Positions 43,872 through 54,101 are shown, numbered from the stretch's first letter. The stretch: 64,000 nucleotides of DNA from Dyadobacter crusticola DSM 16708 (GCF_000701505.1 NZ_JNJB01000016.1:61864-125863), one strand, 5' to 3'. The notes: generated by a model from the letters alone, not told the origin. Numbers and translations are program-made.

Positions 43872-45302
43872 CTATTTGTACGTAGTCACCTGGATCTTAT
43901 CGTTGTTAATGACCTTTCTAAGACTTTCAAAATGGCTCTTGCCCAGGCGTGGCGCATAAACATCTTTTAACATATGATCCTTATCCAGAAAAAAATATCT
44001 GGGAATGGAATATACGGTATAATACTTCACCAGTTCGGATTTGAGACCATCCTGAATGAGAAATTGATTGTCAACTATGTTGTCTTCCAACACAGCCTTT
44101 TCCCATGATTTCTGGTCTTTGTCAATTGATAGGTATACCAGACGTATTTTCTCTTCACTCAATAACGCTTTGCTTTTCTCAGATTCTTCAATATCATAAC
44201 GGCAAGGCAAACACCAACTTGCCCAAAAGTCGAAATACGCGGCGCTACTTTTGTATTCCATCATAAATTCTCTAAGTGTCTTCTTTTCTTTGTCTTTAAA
44301 CCGGATCAAAATAGTGCGATCCAAGACGTCGTCGGGAATCGCCTTATTTAGATAGTTGTACTCGGTAAATTTCTTCGTCAGATACTCGCCGTATATCGTA
44401 TCGGTAATGGACAGCATTGCCTTTTTTAAGACAGCGTCAAAGGTATTGGAAGTATCAATCGATGATGAATTTATTACATAGAAGCCAATTAATGAAGATG
44501 TAAGAAAATCGTTGCTCTTACCTTTTGTTTTCAGATTTATGTCTTGATATAGAGCACTGAAATTGGCTCTGATATCGTCGCGCTTAGACTTGGACAGTAT
44601 GAATCTGCTGCGTAAATAATCTGAAAATTGCCGATATCCGATGATCTTTTCATCAAGTACCGACAGATCACGAATATCCTTCATGTAGTCTGCAGGAAGT
44701 TGCACTTGCGGATTTGAGCGTTTGGGAGCATCTAACAAAGATTGATATTCATAAGCGAGCAGTCCAGACAGGAGTGCTTTATCAACAGGCTGATTAGAAG
44801 CAAATTCATTTAAAAAATCAATCTCTTTTTTATGAAAGCTATCAACTCTCGCTTTATATGCTGATAGGTTTTCGGTAAATGAGTATAAGGGTGTTTTTAT
44901 TTTGTCGGCACGAAGATGATCATTCAAATCATTTAAAAATGCCGAGTTACCGGCATTCTGTCCGGAAAAAGAAATATTCTTATTATTGCCGTCCTTTAAT
45001 ATTTCAAACTTCTGATTACTGCCAGGTGACACAAACATTTCCCAACTGCGGCCCTTGACAAACAATTTGAGAATCTGAGGATGTTCAATGTTAAATTTCA
45101 GAGTGAATTCGCCACGCTCATTTTGCGTCGACTTAGATACGACAATAAGTTCATTAATATCTAGAAATGGAGGGGCATCATATAGAACAACTTCATCGAT
45201 TGACTTATCATTCGTTATACCTGAAACTACAACCCGAGAATCAGTCTCTTGCGAAAATGATTCAAAAGCAACTAGCAGAAAGGAAGTCAATAATCTTTTC
45301 AT
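43872..45302 (-). CDS. TlpA-like thioredoxin-fold protein
   Basis: 476 residues. Signal peptide at 1-17, a beta-rich DUF4369-like N-terminal part, a long helical middle region and a C-terminal thioredoxin domain with FDFWASWCLPCRYDIEES (CLPC active site). Likely a periplasmic thiol-disulfide oxidoreductase of the type found throughout Bacteroidota, with the middle domain for client binding. Convergent with the serine hydrolase gene (16 bp). Specific client unknown. Confidence 0.88.
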   Translation of the reverse strand: MKRLLTSFLLVAFESFSQETDSRVVVSGITNDKSIDEVVLYDAPPFLDINELIVVSKSTQNERGEFTLKFNIEHPQILKLFVKGRSWEMFVSPGSNQKFEILKDGNNKNISFSGQNAGNSAFLNDLNDHLRADKIKTPLYSFTENLSAYKARVDSFHKKEIDFLNEFASNQPVDKALLSGLLAYEYQSLLDAPKRSNPQVQLPADYMKDIRDLSVLDEKIIGYRQFSDYLRSRFILSKSKRDDIRANFSALYQDINLKTKGKSNDFLTSSLIGFYVINSSSIDTSNTFDAVLKKAMLSITDTIYGEYLTKKFTEYNYLNKAIPDDVLDRTILIRFKDKEKKTLREFMMEYKSSAAYFDFWASWCLPCRYDIEESEKSKALLSEEKIRLVYLSIDKDQKSWEKAVLEDNIVDNQFLIQDGLKSELVKYYTVYSIPRYFFLDKDHMLKDVYAPRLGKSHFESLRKVINNDKIQVTTYK

Positions 45303-45506
45303 GGCCGACAGTTTTAGTTTACTAATGATTATGTTTGAGAAATTTAATCAAGTAAGTACCTTTTTACAGGCCCTGTTGCTTTGATATAGTGTGAGAAACG
45401 CTGCGGAGTGATTATCAGAAAGGTATTCTTGATGTAAATTAATAAATTCTTCGCGGCTTCATCATGTAATGAATGGAACGTACAGAAAACTGCCATTATA
45501 ATAGCA

Positions 45507-46487
45507 ATGCGATTTGAGTTTATCCCCCAACCCGGCTTCGATTTTTTGAATGCTTTTTCCGAGCAGTTCAATGTGCCTCTTAGCGGCGATGAGCTGATCA
45601 TTCCGAAAGAAATGGGAGAAGGCAGTATTCGCAGGGTCCAGTTCTCCGCTGGCGTAAAAATGATTGTACACCATTACATTTTAAAACAGGATTTTGAACT
45701 TACCCGCGTCGGTACTGCTGAACCGGGTGATCTGGTGAGCGTCATATTTCACAGCAACGAGACTGCCGCATCGCTGGTTGCAGGCGGCGGACCTGTGCAG
45801 CTCTCGGGATCGACAGACTTTGCTGTCCAGATTGCTTCGACAGACCTGAATTCCGATATCCGGTTTGCTGCTCATAGCGAGGTCTTCTTCACTGTGCTGG
45901 GAGTCGATCGCAGTGTACTTCGCGGGCTGCTCGCCATCGATCAGCCAAACCGTACCATAGAGACCATCCTGACCGCAGGTACTGGGTTCCTGTTCTATGA
46001 AAGAATGACGCCGGATTTTCACAAAATCCTGAAACAACTTACCCTTACAAACCAGTCACACGATCTGCGCCATTTCCGCGATTGGATCAATGTTCAGCAG
46101 CTGCTTTACCTGCTGTTTGAAGTACTTCAAAAACGAGGCACAGCGAAGCACAATATGCTCCACAAACAAGATGCGGAGCGCCTGATGCTCGTCAGGACGG
46201 CTGTGCTGTCTGACCTGAGTGTGCCTCCCCGCCTCGCGGAGCTGGCCAGGATGGCGGGGATGAGCGAAACGAAACTGAAAGACCAGTTCAAACAGGTTTT
46301 CGGGGACAGCATTTATAACTATTTCCAAAAAGCGCGAATGGAAGAAGCCGCATTTCTGCTCCGTCATAGCGGGAAATCGGTTTCCGAGATTGGCTACAGT
46401 CTGGGCTTTGTGAACCTCAGTCATTTCAGCAGGTTATTTGAAAAGATGGTTGGGTTAAAACCTAAAAAATACGCTTCCGGCGGATAG
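45507..46487 (+). CDS. AraC-family transcriptional regulator
   Basis: 326 residues. The N-terminal 220 residues form a sensory domain without recognised motif. The C-terminal HTH has RLAELARMAGMSETKLKDQF and the second helix-turn-helix KSVSEIGYSLGFVNLSHFSR, followed by GLKPKKYA. It precedes the alkene reductase gene by 80 bp on the same strand, and a shared regulation by an electrophilic substrate is plausible. The 200 bp upstream hold no recognisable gene. Confidence 0.92.
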   Translation: MRFEFIPQPGFDFLNAFSEQFNVPLSGDELIIPKEMGEGSIRRVQFSAGVKMIVHHYILKQDFELTRVGTAEPGDLVSVIFHSNETAASLVAGGGPVQLSGSTDFAVQIASTDLNSDIRFAAHSEVFFTVLGVDRSVLRGLLAIDQPNRTIETILTAGTGFLFYERMTPDFHKILKQLTLTNQSHDLRHFRDWINVQQLLYLLFEVLQKRGTAKHNMLHKQDAERLMLVRTAVLSDLSVPPRLAELARMAGMSETKLKDQFKQVFGDSIYNYFQKARMEEAAFLLRHSGKSVSEIGYSLGFVNLSHFSRLFEKMVGLKPKKYASGG

Positions 46488-46567
46488 GACTGTTATTAAG
46501 GCAGATCAGGTTATTTTGTTCCTTCCAGACCGAGCACCTTTGTGTATCAAATTTAAACACGAAGGAA

Positions 46568-47656
46568 ATGAACAAGATTTTTTCGCCCTTTTCCAAACGA
46601 GGGCTCAGCCTTAAAAACCGGCTGGTGATGGCACCGATGACCCGCAGCCGCGCCATTAACAACCTCCCGAATGAATTGATGGCGCAGTACTACGCCCAAC
46701 GCGCCGGCGCCGGCCTGATCATTACCGAAGGCACAGCGCCCTCACCTGCCGGCCTGGGCTATCCGCGCATTCCGGGCATTTTCTCCGAAGAACAGGTACA
46801 AGGCTGGAAACTAGTTACGAACCAGGTACATGCAGCCGGGAGCAAAATATTTGTGCAGCTGATGCATACCGGGCGCATTGGACATCAATACAATCTGCCC
46901 GACGGAGCTGAACTGGTAGGTCCTTCCACATTGAAGGCAGCAGGTCAGATTTTTACCGACCAGGCAGGTATGCAGGACCATTCCGAGCCGGTTGCGCTTT
47001 CTGAGGAAGGCATACAGGAGGTTGTACAGGAACATGTGAAGGCAGCGCGCAATGCAATCAGCGCTGGATTTGAAGGAATCGAACTTCATGGGGCCAACGG
47101 TTACCTGATCGAGCAATTCCTTAATCCTGGCGTAAACACCCGCACAGACCAATATGGTGGCAACATCGCAGGACGAGCCAGATTAGCGATCGAGCTGGCG
47201 ACTGAAATTGCGGGAGCGATCGGAAAAGAGAAAGTAGGTATCCGCTTTTCACCTTTTTCTACCTTGGGTGACCTGCCGGTATACGACGAAGTGGAAGTCC
47301 ATGAAACTTACGTATGCCTGGCTGAACAATTGGAAAAAATTGGCGTTGCATACCTGCACATCGGTGTAACTGCCGCAATTCCTGAAAGTACATTGAATGC
47401 AATACGTCAATCATTCACAGGTACTATCATTCTGTGCAATGGGTTCACACCGGAAACTGCACAGACTACCCTCGACAAAGGGTCCGCGGATCTTGTCGCA
47501 TTCGGAAGATCTTTTTTGGCGAATCCAGACCTTGCAGCACGCATAGAAACCGGCGCAGCACTCAATGAGGTTGATTTCGCTACCTTATATACCCCGGGCG
47601 CGGAAGGCTACACCGACTATCCCGCCTTATCCGACACTACCCGCTCCGACAAGTAG
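46568..47656 (+). CDS. Alkene reductase, Old Yellow Enzyme family
   Basis: 362 residues. FMN TIM-barrel enzyme with N-terminal VMAPMTRSRA, FVQLMHTGRIGH, the substrate His-Asn motif in IELHGANGYLIEQFLNPGVN, TDQYGGNIAGRARLA and a phosphate-binding end VAFGRSFLANPDLA. Family members reduce activated C=C bonds (enones, nitroalkenes, N-ethylmaleimide) using NAD(P)H. Cytoplasmic. Next to an AraC regulator, which could respond to such electrophiles. The NemA type is the best match by motif order. Confidence 0.93.
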   Translation: MNKIFSPFSKRGLSLKNRLVMAPMTRSRAINNLPNELMAQYYAQRAGAGLIITEGTAPSPAGLGYPRIPGIFSEEQVQGWKLVTNQVHAAGSKIFVQLMHTGRIGHQYNLPDGAELVGPSTLKAAGQIFTDQAGMQDHSEPVALSEEGIQEVVQEHVKAARNAISAGFEGIELHGANGYLIEQFLNPGVNTRTDQYGGNIAGRARLAIELATEIAGAIGKEKVGIRFSPFSTLGDLPVYDEVEVHETYVCLAEQLEKIGVAYLHIGVTAAIPESTLNAIRQSFTGTIILCNGFTPETAQTTLDKGSADLVAFGRSFLANPDLAARIETGAALNEVDFATLYTPGAEGYTDYPALSDTTRSDK

Positions 47657-47857
47657 CGGGATTGATTTTCTGAACAAAAAAAGCATTACAACCGGCTGTA
47701 CAGAATTACAGAAGCTCATGCTGTGGCGCGCGTCACAGACATTCATCCCGGAAGGATATGTTCCTGCCGGGATTTGGTGTTTGTGTTTTGAAGTTCTTGT
47801 GTGTATATTCCACAAGCCGGCTTGGCGATTATCATTTGATCTAATCCTTGCAGAGAC

Positions 47858-48553
47858 ATGGCGCATCAGGTTTTCAAACTAGCGATATTATTGCTTTTCG
47901 CCACAAGTTCCAGCGCTACTGCACAAGTTGCAAAACCGCGGGTGTATATAGATTCCATTGGTCGTCGGTTTACAAAAGCTCAGTTTGATAGTATCAGCGC
48001 TGCGAACAGGGGTAAGCCGATTGCGTTGAATGACCGGATAGAAAACGATCAGGAAGTCCAGTTTACATTTGAAGTTTTAACCGTTAATCCGCTTGAAGCA
48101 TTTTCAAATAAATGGGTCGGCCAACCTTTCCCTGAATTTAAAGTAAAGGATATTAATGGGAGGCTATATCAAAATGGTTCTTTAAATGGAAAAGTAGTTG
48201 TGTTCAACTTTTGGTCAACTACCTGTGCCCCGTGTATCGAAGAAATGCCAAGACTTAATGAACTTGTAAACAGCTATACCAAACAACCCGTTGTATTTCT
48301 GGCACCGTCTCCGGAGCATGCCGAAAAGATTGTGAAAAGTCTGGCTAAACATCCATTTAACTACAACATTTTGCCTGACGCAAGTCCATTGTTTACATCA
48401 TTAGGCATTGACGGTTATCCGTACCACATCATTGTTGATAAAACGGGAATAATCAGGGCCATTTACCGAGGATCACGTACAGACCTGGTAACAAAGCAGC
48501 CCATTCTGAATGAAGGGATTGTGAATTCAATTGAAGGGATCTTAAAAAAATAG
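47858..48553 (+). CDS. Thioredoxin-like redoxin, TlpA/ResA type
   Basis: 231 residues. Signal peptide MAHQVFKLAILLLFATSSSA, a short linker, then a redoxin domain: QPFPEFKVKDINGRLYQNGS and VFNFWSTTCAPCIEEMPRLN (CAPC active site), with GYPYHIIVDKTG (cis-Pro loop). Periplasmic disulfide reductase. The 201-bp gap upstream has the inverted repeat CTTGTG / CACAAG at 47796-47816, a possible operator. Separate from the TlpA-like gene at 43.9 kb. Confidence 0.9.
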   Translation: MAHQVFKLAILLLFATSSSATAQVAKPRVYIDSIGRRFTKAQFDSISAANRGKPIALNDRIENDQEVQFTFEVLTVNPLEAFSNKWVGQPFPEFKVKDINGRLYQNGSLNGKVVVFNFWSTTCAPCIEEMPRLNELVNSYTKQPVVFLAPSPEHAEKIVKSLAKHPFNYNILPDASPLFTSLGIDGYPYHIIVDKTGIIRAIYRGSRTDLVTKQPILNEGIVNSIEGILKK

Positions 48554-48613
48554 CGTGCAATATCATTTCCACCGGAACAACAATTGATTTTGAATAACAG
48601 AAAATACATTTAA

Positions 48614-49063
48614 ATGGCTAAACTGATTTTCATTTTTCTAAGGTTTGGTTTCTTTTGGAACAACAATATCGAACAAAGAGCCTGTCAGCAAAGCCCGATT
48701 CCGTTTGAATTTATACGCGATTTCCCAATAAAAATCGACGGCGGATGCAGCTTCTACACCTTCGATACGACCAGCTTGTCCAACAATAAATTTATCCTGG
48801 TAGTAAGTGCGCACAAAACCGCATTCTTCCAGAGCAACGAGAAATTTGTCTACCTCGATCACGTGAGCAGGAAGCCGACTACAAATGGATACGTAGACAA
48901 TTTTGAGGGATCAGGCTATCGGATTACGATAGATGTAAATAAAACCAAAAGGATCATGAATACGCACACCGAAGTCGCCGGAACTTTAAGAATAACCAAA
49001 AAACAAGTCATAAAAACGCTTGCCATTCATGGCATTAATGAGGAGTTTGAGGTGAATCGATAG
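48614..49063 (+). CDS. Hypothetical protein with DGGC-type beta domain
   Basis: 149 residues. N-terminal segment hydrophobic (MAKLIFIFLRFGFFW) but not a classical signal peptide, so the start may be misplaced. The motif IDGGCSFYTFDTTSLSNNKF and the alternating strands resemble small Bacteroidota envelope proteins whose first strand holds a DGCxC motif. Only one Cys of that pair remains here. Function unknown. A reverse-strand frame overlaps it but the forward product fits better. Confidence 0.55.
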   Translation: MAKLIFIFLRFGFFWNNNIEQRACQQSPIPFEFIRDFPIKIDGGCSFYTFDTTSLSNNKFILVVSAHKTAFFQSNEKFVYLDHVSRKPTTNGYVDNFEGSGYRITIDVNKTKRIMNTHTEVAGTLRITKKQVIKTLAIHGINEEFEVNR

Positions 49064-49121
49064 ATGCTTGAGCAAGGCAATACATCTATGAACTTACAAG
49101 TGAGTAATTGTTTAGTAATGC

Positions 49122-50915
49122 CTAGAAAAAATCGGGTTTATCAAAGATTAAAATTACAGTCGGGTTCCCATTAGATTTAGCTCCTTTACTACGAAACGTG
49201 TCGGTAAACCAGGGACGGATTACCTTATTGCTACCGCTGTCCATGCCTACATATATCTTATCTTTTATAATCAGCAACGCTTCTGAAAACCCATACTTCT
49301 CATTGCCATTCCCTTCTGCATACATCTGTTTATAGGAGCCGAATGACGATGTAGTAGTACTTTTAAATGATACTTGGGCGACTATTCGGCCAGTGGAGTC
49401 GAGCTTTGATATTCTATGTTTTCGCCGTTCCAAGACATATAGATGATTTCCCAGAAACTGCAGGTCGGAAATGTCATCCGTCAGATCTCCCAAGGCAAAG
49501 AGAACTGAAAGATTTTCTTTCTGCTTCATATTTACTTTATAAATAATGGCAGAATCTCGTTCCTTGGCAAGGAACATGACTTTTCTTCTTGGATCTAACG
49601 CTATTCCCTCTAAGCCATCATTCTTTTTATAGCTTATCTTTCCGTTGTATGAATCTTGATTCAGTTTTTTTCCGTCAGCTGCAAATTGATAAACCGTTGA
49701 GTTTATGTTTTCGTCAATAACAAAAAAAGTGTTTTCGTATACTGCAATACCTTCAAAATTATAGATATTACTCTTGTTTTTTGGTGTAGTTACTATGGTA
49801 TCAATTATTTGAAAGTTCCCTCTGTTTAGCTGAATTTGATAAATATCACTTCTATTATCGGATACGAAATAAATCCGGTTACCATCGTTGGCCAAACCGC
49901 TCAATTCAACCTTATCGGTTGGCTTTCCATTGTAATGAAGTACCTCCGATAAGCGCAACTCCGGCAAAATGGCTGGTAAGGCTGGTTGAGTTAGTCTGGG
50001 CTTGGGGGATGTCACCAGCGTTGAAGGCGATTTGCTACTTTGACTTTGCCCCCGGGTTGCAACATTGGTTTTTGGAATGAATTCTCCTTCACGAGACACT
50101 GTTTCCGGACCTTCTCCAGTCAGAGTGAAAGGGGTGCTGCTACCGACTTTTTTCCGTGGTATAGAATAGTCGTAATTGAGCGCGACAGAATAATACTTCT
50201 CATTGTTATAAGAGTTGGCAAAGCCGTGCCAATCCACGACGCCACTCAGGCCTTTGTATATCTTAAATTTGGCTGTTACCCGGACCGCATTGAAAAAAGC
50301 AGATTCATTGATGTATTCTTCGAAATAATGGCGGGTCTTTTTATTAAGATCATAACCAGCTCTGTAATATAATCCTTCCAGTCTGATTATTGATTTGAAA
50401 TCAATTCCGCCTCCGATACCCACCTGCCACTGTTCGTACCCGTTCAGACCGTGTGCGCGGGTTCCCGTGTTTTCAATTAAAGGATAGTAGTTGATACCTG
50501 CCTTAACCGAGGCAAATAATTCAATATCCTTTTTCTGGCCGTTATCTATGTAACTTGAAACAATAAGTGTTGGTAAAAGACTTACCCGGCCCTGTTGCAA
50601 AGGTTTGAAACTGTTAAACAGGGGATCACTGCTTTTCAGTCTGCCTCCTAATGTGATTGCCGGATTTAACAATATCGATATTCTGGGCATTTTGACCCCA
50701 TCCCCGTAAGAGTACAGGTGATTGTACTGAATGAATGCATAGAAATTGTTAGATTTTGTTGGAGCCAGAAGATAGTCGCCCAGGAAGACGCTGATTTGCT
50801 TGCTGCTATTCCAACTGGTGGTATCTGGTCCCGCAGCTGGCCTCTGCTGGCCACATACTGGTATTTTCGACTGACACAAGTTGAAGACAAGGACTAAAAG
50901 CAATGTTGTTTTCAT
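49122..50915 (-). CDS. Barrel plus SdiA-regulated-like propeller fusion
   Basis: 597 residues from ATG 50915. Signal peptide (MKTTLLLVLVFNLCQ ... VCGQQ). Residues about 30-265 are amphipathic strands of an outer-membrane barrel (ISVFLGDYLLAPTKSNNFYA, YYPLIENTG, GIGGGIDFKSIIRLEGLYY). A Ser/Thr/Pro linker follows, then a beta-propeller domain (VELSGLANDGNRIYFVSDN, LEGIALDPRRKVMFLAKERD, ISDLQFLGNHLYVLERRK) resembling the SdiA-regulated/phytase-like esterase folds. An outer-membrane anchor carrying a periplasmic or surface propeller. Begins 7 bp after the stop of the broken gene, last in the peroxidase operon. Confidence 0.65.
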   Translation of the reverse strand: MKTTLLLVLVFNLCQSKIPVCGQQRPAAGPDTTSWNSSKQISVFLGDYLLAPTKSNNFYAFIQYNHLYSYGDGVKMPRISILLNPAITLGGRLKSSDPLFNSFKPLQQGRVSLLPTLIVSSYIDNGQKKDIELFASVKAGINYYPLIENTGTRAHGLNGYEQWQVGIGGGIDFKSIIRLEGLYYRAGYDLNKKTRHYFEEYINESAFFNAVRVTAKFKIYKGLSGVVDWHGFANSYNNEKYYSVALNYDYSIPRKKVGSSTPFTLTGEGPETVSREGEFIPKTNVATRGQSQSSKSPSTLVTSPKPRLTQPALPAILPELRLSEVLHYNGKPTDKVELSGLANDGNRIYFVSDNRSDIYQIQLNRGNFQIIDTIVTTPKNKSNIYNFEGIAVYENTFFVIDENINSTVYQFAADGKKLNQDSYNGKISYKKNDGLEGIALDPRRKVMFLAKERDSAIIYKVNMKQKENLSVLFALGDLTDDISDLQFLGNHLYVLERRKHRISKLDSTGRIVAQVSFKSTTTSSFGSYKQMYAEGNGNEKYGFSEALLIIKDKIYVGMDSGSNKVIRPWFTDTFRSKGAKSNGNPTVILIFDKPDFF

Positions 50916-50922
50916 GATATCT

Positions 50923-52291
50923 TCAATTTGAACCAGTCCTTTCTGTATTTCTTTTTTTCTGATCTTGCCCGTTGGAGCGGAGTGCATTCAAAATTCTCAA
51001 GTCCAGCGTCACGCCGACGAAAAAACCCACGTCCCAACGAAGGTTGGTTTGCTTGTTATCAAATTTCCCTGTGAAGAGGTCTTTCCCGAAATCGAACTTC
51101 TCATAGCCCTGAACAATGCGGTGCTGACCATAGTGAATACCGCCGGTGAAATTGCCTCCCTTTGAAAATTCGAAATTAAGCCCTAATAAAAATCTTTAAA
51201 GAGTTCATCACTCAACTTGGTACCAAAACTAAAGCTCCACTTCTGCCAGAAATTGAGTTCTTTATACCTGTAAAAAGGGTCCCGTGGGATTGGATAAAAC
51301 AGCGCCATAATGGTTATCGCCTTCTGGCTGGTTTGGTTATCGGCATAAAGTGTTCCGTCATCAACCGTTTGGGTTATATTTTCCGGATTGTTCAGAGAAG
51401 ACCCGAAAAAGCCGGCGGAAATGCTGACATGATAAGCTGCCGAACATGCGTTAAACGAAAAATTCTTGACCGGGCCCCCATCAACGCTGATGAAGAAATC
51501 AGCTCCCTGTTCGAAAGGGCCAAAGGGTTGGGAAGTGTAGTGCCTGATGCTGCCCTGTGATGCATCTTTTAAGGATTGGAACGATATTACTATCCCCTCT
51601 GCCTGCCTGGCCTCTCCACGAAAATTCACCTTTGCGTCTTCTCTTTTGGTAAAATACTCCATGACGTAAGTCACGTTGCTGCTGATACAATTTGGAAATT
51701 CCGTGCCGGGAATGCGTGTCAGGTCTTCTCCGATAAACAGGAATATCGTATTGTCTTCCTGATAAACTTTGTCTTGCTCAAATTTCGGATGCAGGGTTCT
51801 GATTGCTTCGAGATAGTCTTCTGGAGGTATTTTGGAAGCGCTTTCGGTAGTCGCCCCGACGGCTTCTGAGCCAGGATCAGCCACTTTGTTCAGGATGAAC
51901 TCCCACAAAAGTGTGTCCTTTGTTACATTTTGTTCATTTACTATCTTCGTAAGCTTGCCGTGGAGCTGGATCTCCATCGGCCCTTGCTCTAGATTACCAC
52001 TTAGCTCTGAAAATTTAACTTCAGCGGTATTACCGCTAATCGCAAAATCAGGAACGCTTAGTGCCGTTTTATCCCTTTGCCAAAACCGCCAGGAGCCAAT
52101 ATTGGCTAAATTCAGGCTATCGATATCTCCGATTTTTACAAGGATCGCTCCTGTTGAATCGGCTTCGTGTTTTGTAGGGCTGGAAGCGATGGGGAAATCC
52201 TTGAAAATATCAGCAAAGCGTTTTCAACTTGCCCGAAGCCATTGTAACAGATTATTAGCAGCAATAAGAATGAAAAAATCGAATTTCTCAT
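50923..52291 (-). pseudogene. Frameshifted outer-membrane protein gene
   Basis: A normal signal peptide starts at 52291 (MRNSIFSFLLLLIICYNGFG), but the frame changes at the run TTTT (52221-52224, expected five) and runs as KRFADIFKDFPIASSPTKH through a long open frame, which then ends at 51183. A third frame continues with FLLGLNFEFSKGGNFTGG and RWDVGFFVGVTLDLRIL to a stop at 50923, joined if the AAAAA run at 51188-51192 had six bases. With both indels repaired it makes one about 456-residue protein whose C-terminal third is a beta-barrel. Gaps to both neighbours are 7 and 13 bp. Either pseudogene, phase-variable gene or assembly error. Confidence 0.7.
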
Positions 52292-52304
52292 GACTCTGTA
52301 TGAT

Positions 52305-54023
52305 TTAAGGTTGACCTGGCGTTAGCTGAACTGACAGTGTATTTAGAATTCTACGGATTGGGAGGACATAGCTTACGGAAACGTTATCGCCACCCACAAT
52401 GATACCGACCACTTTGCCGTCGCTGGTGAATACAGGAGCCCCCGAATCCCCGGGTTGCGAAATCTTCTCGGTTTGGATGAGCTGTTTCATCACCTTCGGT
52501 TCAATGCCTTCATAATAAATACTTGGATTAGCACTCACTTTCAAAACTTTCTTGAAAGGTGACGGTTGTTTGGAGATAGCTCCCCAAGACTGCACTTTAA
52601 AGCTGCTATCTTCATCGCTTTTCTGCAGATCATAAATCTGACTCGGAGTAATCCCTCCGACGGATACGTCAATTGCGTGCTCGCTGGACAGCCTTGCGAT
52701 TGCCGCATCGATGAAACTGTTCAATGTGCCGTCCTCGACCGCAGCTACAATATTGTGCGTCACATCTGGATCGAACCTCTTTGCGGGTGATACAAGGGCG
52801 CGGTTAAACGTTGTACCCCCATTTTCTATTTTGAGGATGTTTGCACTTAATTCTGGCTTGCAAAGAACATGGTAGCAGCTGAGCAGGAACGGCTGTGTAT
52901 TGTTGCCAATTCTCCGAAAAACTTTTAAGCCAATGGTACCGGTTTCGTCAAGATTAATGCGCGAGACGCTGCTTCCTGGCCCCCTTGTAGCCTGAGTAAC
53001 TATCGGAGCGGGCCTTTCCAGCACATCCGTAGGGATCTGATAGCCCTGGAACTCGACTCGCTCCGGTATTTTGTCCAGGTCATCTATGAGTTGCTCCTTT
53101 TTATTAACTTCGAATACAATGGCATTGGTGGCGGTCTTTTTATTCCTGATGTACTTTTTCCCGCTTCCGATGGCCTGTATATTGGGTAGCGTAGAGCGCC
53201 ATTGTTCATCGTTTGCCTCAATCGCCTCAACAATCAGCTGCTGCTGCACCTCTTCATCCAGCTTCTCGAAATCTCCATCGGCCTTGCTTTGTGCAGTCTC
53301 GTTATTTCCAGCCGGCAGCACCAGATCTTTAATCCTGCCGAGAAGGTCGATTGTCCTTCCTGAAAAGAAACCCAGCACGTAGGACAAAATAATCAAGCCG
53401 TGCCTCAGGTTGTTAAGATTTACTTCCCCACTGGAAATCAATGCATTAATGCTGAGATAAACGACCAAAGTTGTGATTGGGGCATACAATAGCTTAGCGG
53501 CATGAATATATTCCTGATCTGTCTTGAATTCGCCTTTTGCCATTGATTCGGAAACATAGAAGAATAAGCTGCAAAGAACTCCGAACAAGCTCCAAAAGAT
53601 AATTTCAAGAAAAACACCATCTTCGGTCAGCCAGAAATAGGAATGAACGCGCAGTTTAAAGTCTATTAGGAAGGATGCGGAAAATCCCGAATTAGCAAAC
53701 TGTATCAAAACCTCCCTCAGCTCATTCCTGCTTTCTGAACTTAACTTGTACCTCGTTGTCACAAACCGTTCAACATTTTTGACAATAGTATCTTTGAGTG
53801 CGCTTGTCACTCTCTTCTTATCAGGACTGCTGCTGTCACCGGCAATATAGTTGTCAACTAATGCTGTAATATTCGCCTGTTCCTGGTCCGTGAAGTTTAC
53901 AATCTCCTCCTGGTCATAAATTTTAAATGTATGCAGAATAGCATATGTTATTATGAGCACAATGAATATGGAACCGAATTTAAAAAACCAGTTCCGGTAA
54001 GAGTTGGTAAAAATGCCTTTCAT
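52305..54023 (-). CDS. Membrane-anchored trypsin-like serine protease
   Basis: 572 residues. About four transmembrane helices: one at 15-32 and three within 135-225 (IIFWSLFGVLCSLFFYV, TTLVVYLSINALI, LIILSYVLGFFSG). Then a charged linker and, from about 360, a chymotrypsin/trypsin fold with His385 in LLSCYHVLC, Asp439 in SFIDAAIARL and Ser527 in QPGDSGAPVFTSDGKVVGII. The full triad suggests an active protease; whether the domain faces cytoplasm or periplasm depends on the helix count. Second gene of the peroxidase operon (78 bp gap). Confidence 0.85.
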   Translation of the reverse strand: MKGIFTNSYRNWFFKFGSIFIVLIITYAILHTFKIYDQEEIVNFTDQEQANITALVDNYIAGDSSSPDKKRVTSALKDTIVKNVERFVTTRYKLSSESRNELREVLIQFANSGFSASFLIDFKLRVHSYFWLTEDGVFLEIIFWSLFGVLCSLFFYVSESMAKGEFKTDQEYIHAAKLLYAPITTLVVYLSINALISSGEVNLNNLRHGLIILSYVLGFFSGRTIDLLGRIKDLVLPAGNNETAQSKADGDFEKLDEEVQQQLIVEAIEANDEQWRSTLPNIQAIGSGKKYIRNKKTATNAIVFEVNKKEQLIDDLDKIPERVEFQGYQIPTDVLERPAPIVTQATRGPGSSVSRINLDETGTIGLKVFRRIGNNTQPFLLSCYHVLCKPELSANILKIENGGTTFNRALVSPAKRFDPDVTHNIVAAVEDGTLNSFIDAAIARLSSEHAIDVSVGGITPSQIYDLQKSDEDSSFKVQSWGAISKQPSPFKKVLKVSANPSIYYEGIEPKVMKQLIQTEKISQPGDSGAPVFTSDGKVVGIIVGGDNVSVSYVLPIRRILNTLSVQLTPGQP

Positions 54024-54101
54024 TCTTGTATGATTTTAGGGGTTTGGCGAAGTGGCCTTGGCCTAAGAAGCGGGAGTCGGCCATACATCTATAATTCGGG
54101 G

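Noticed and set aside
45344..45601. Minus-strand frame across the AraC promoter region
   Set aside because: It overlaps the well-supported AraC start and shows no motif.
48638..48862. Minus-strand 74-residue frame inside the gene at 48614
   Set aside because: The plus-strand product has the DGGC-type beta pattern and a longer frame; the reverse frame has no family features.
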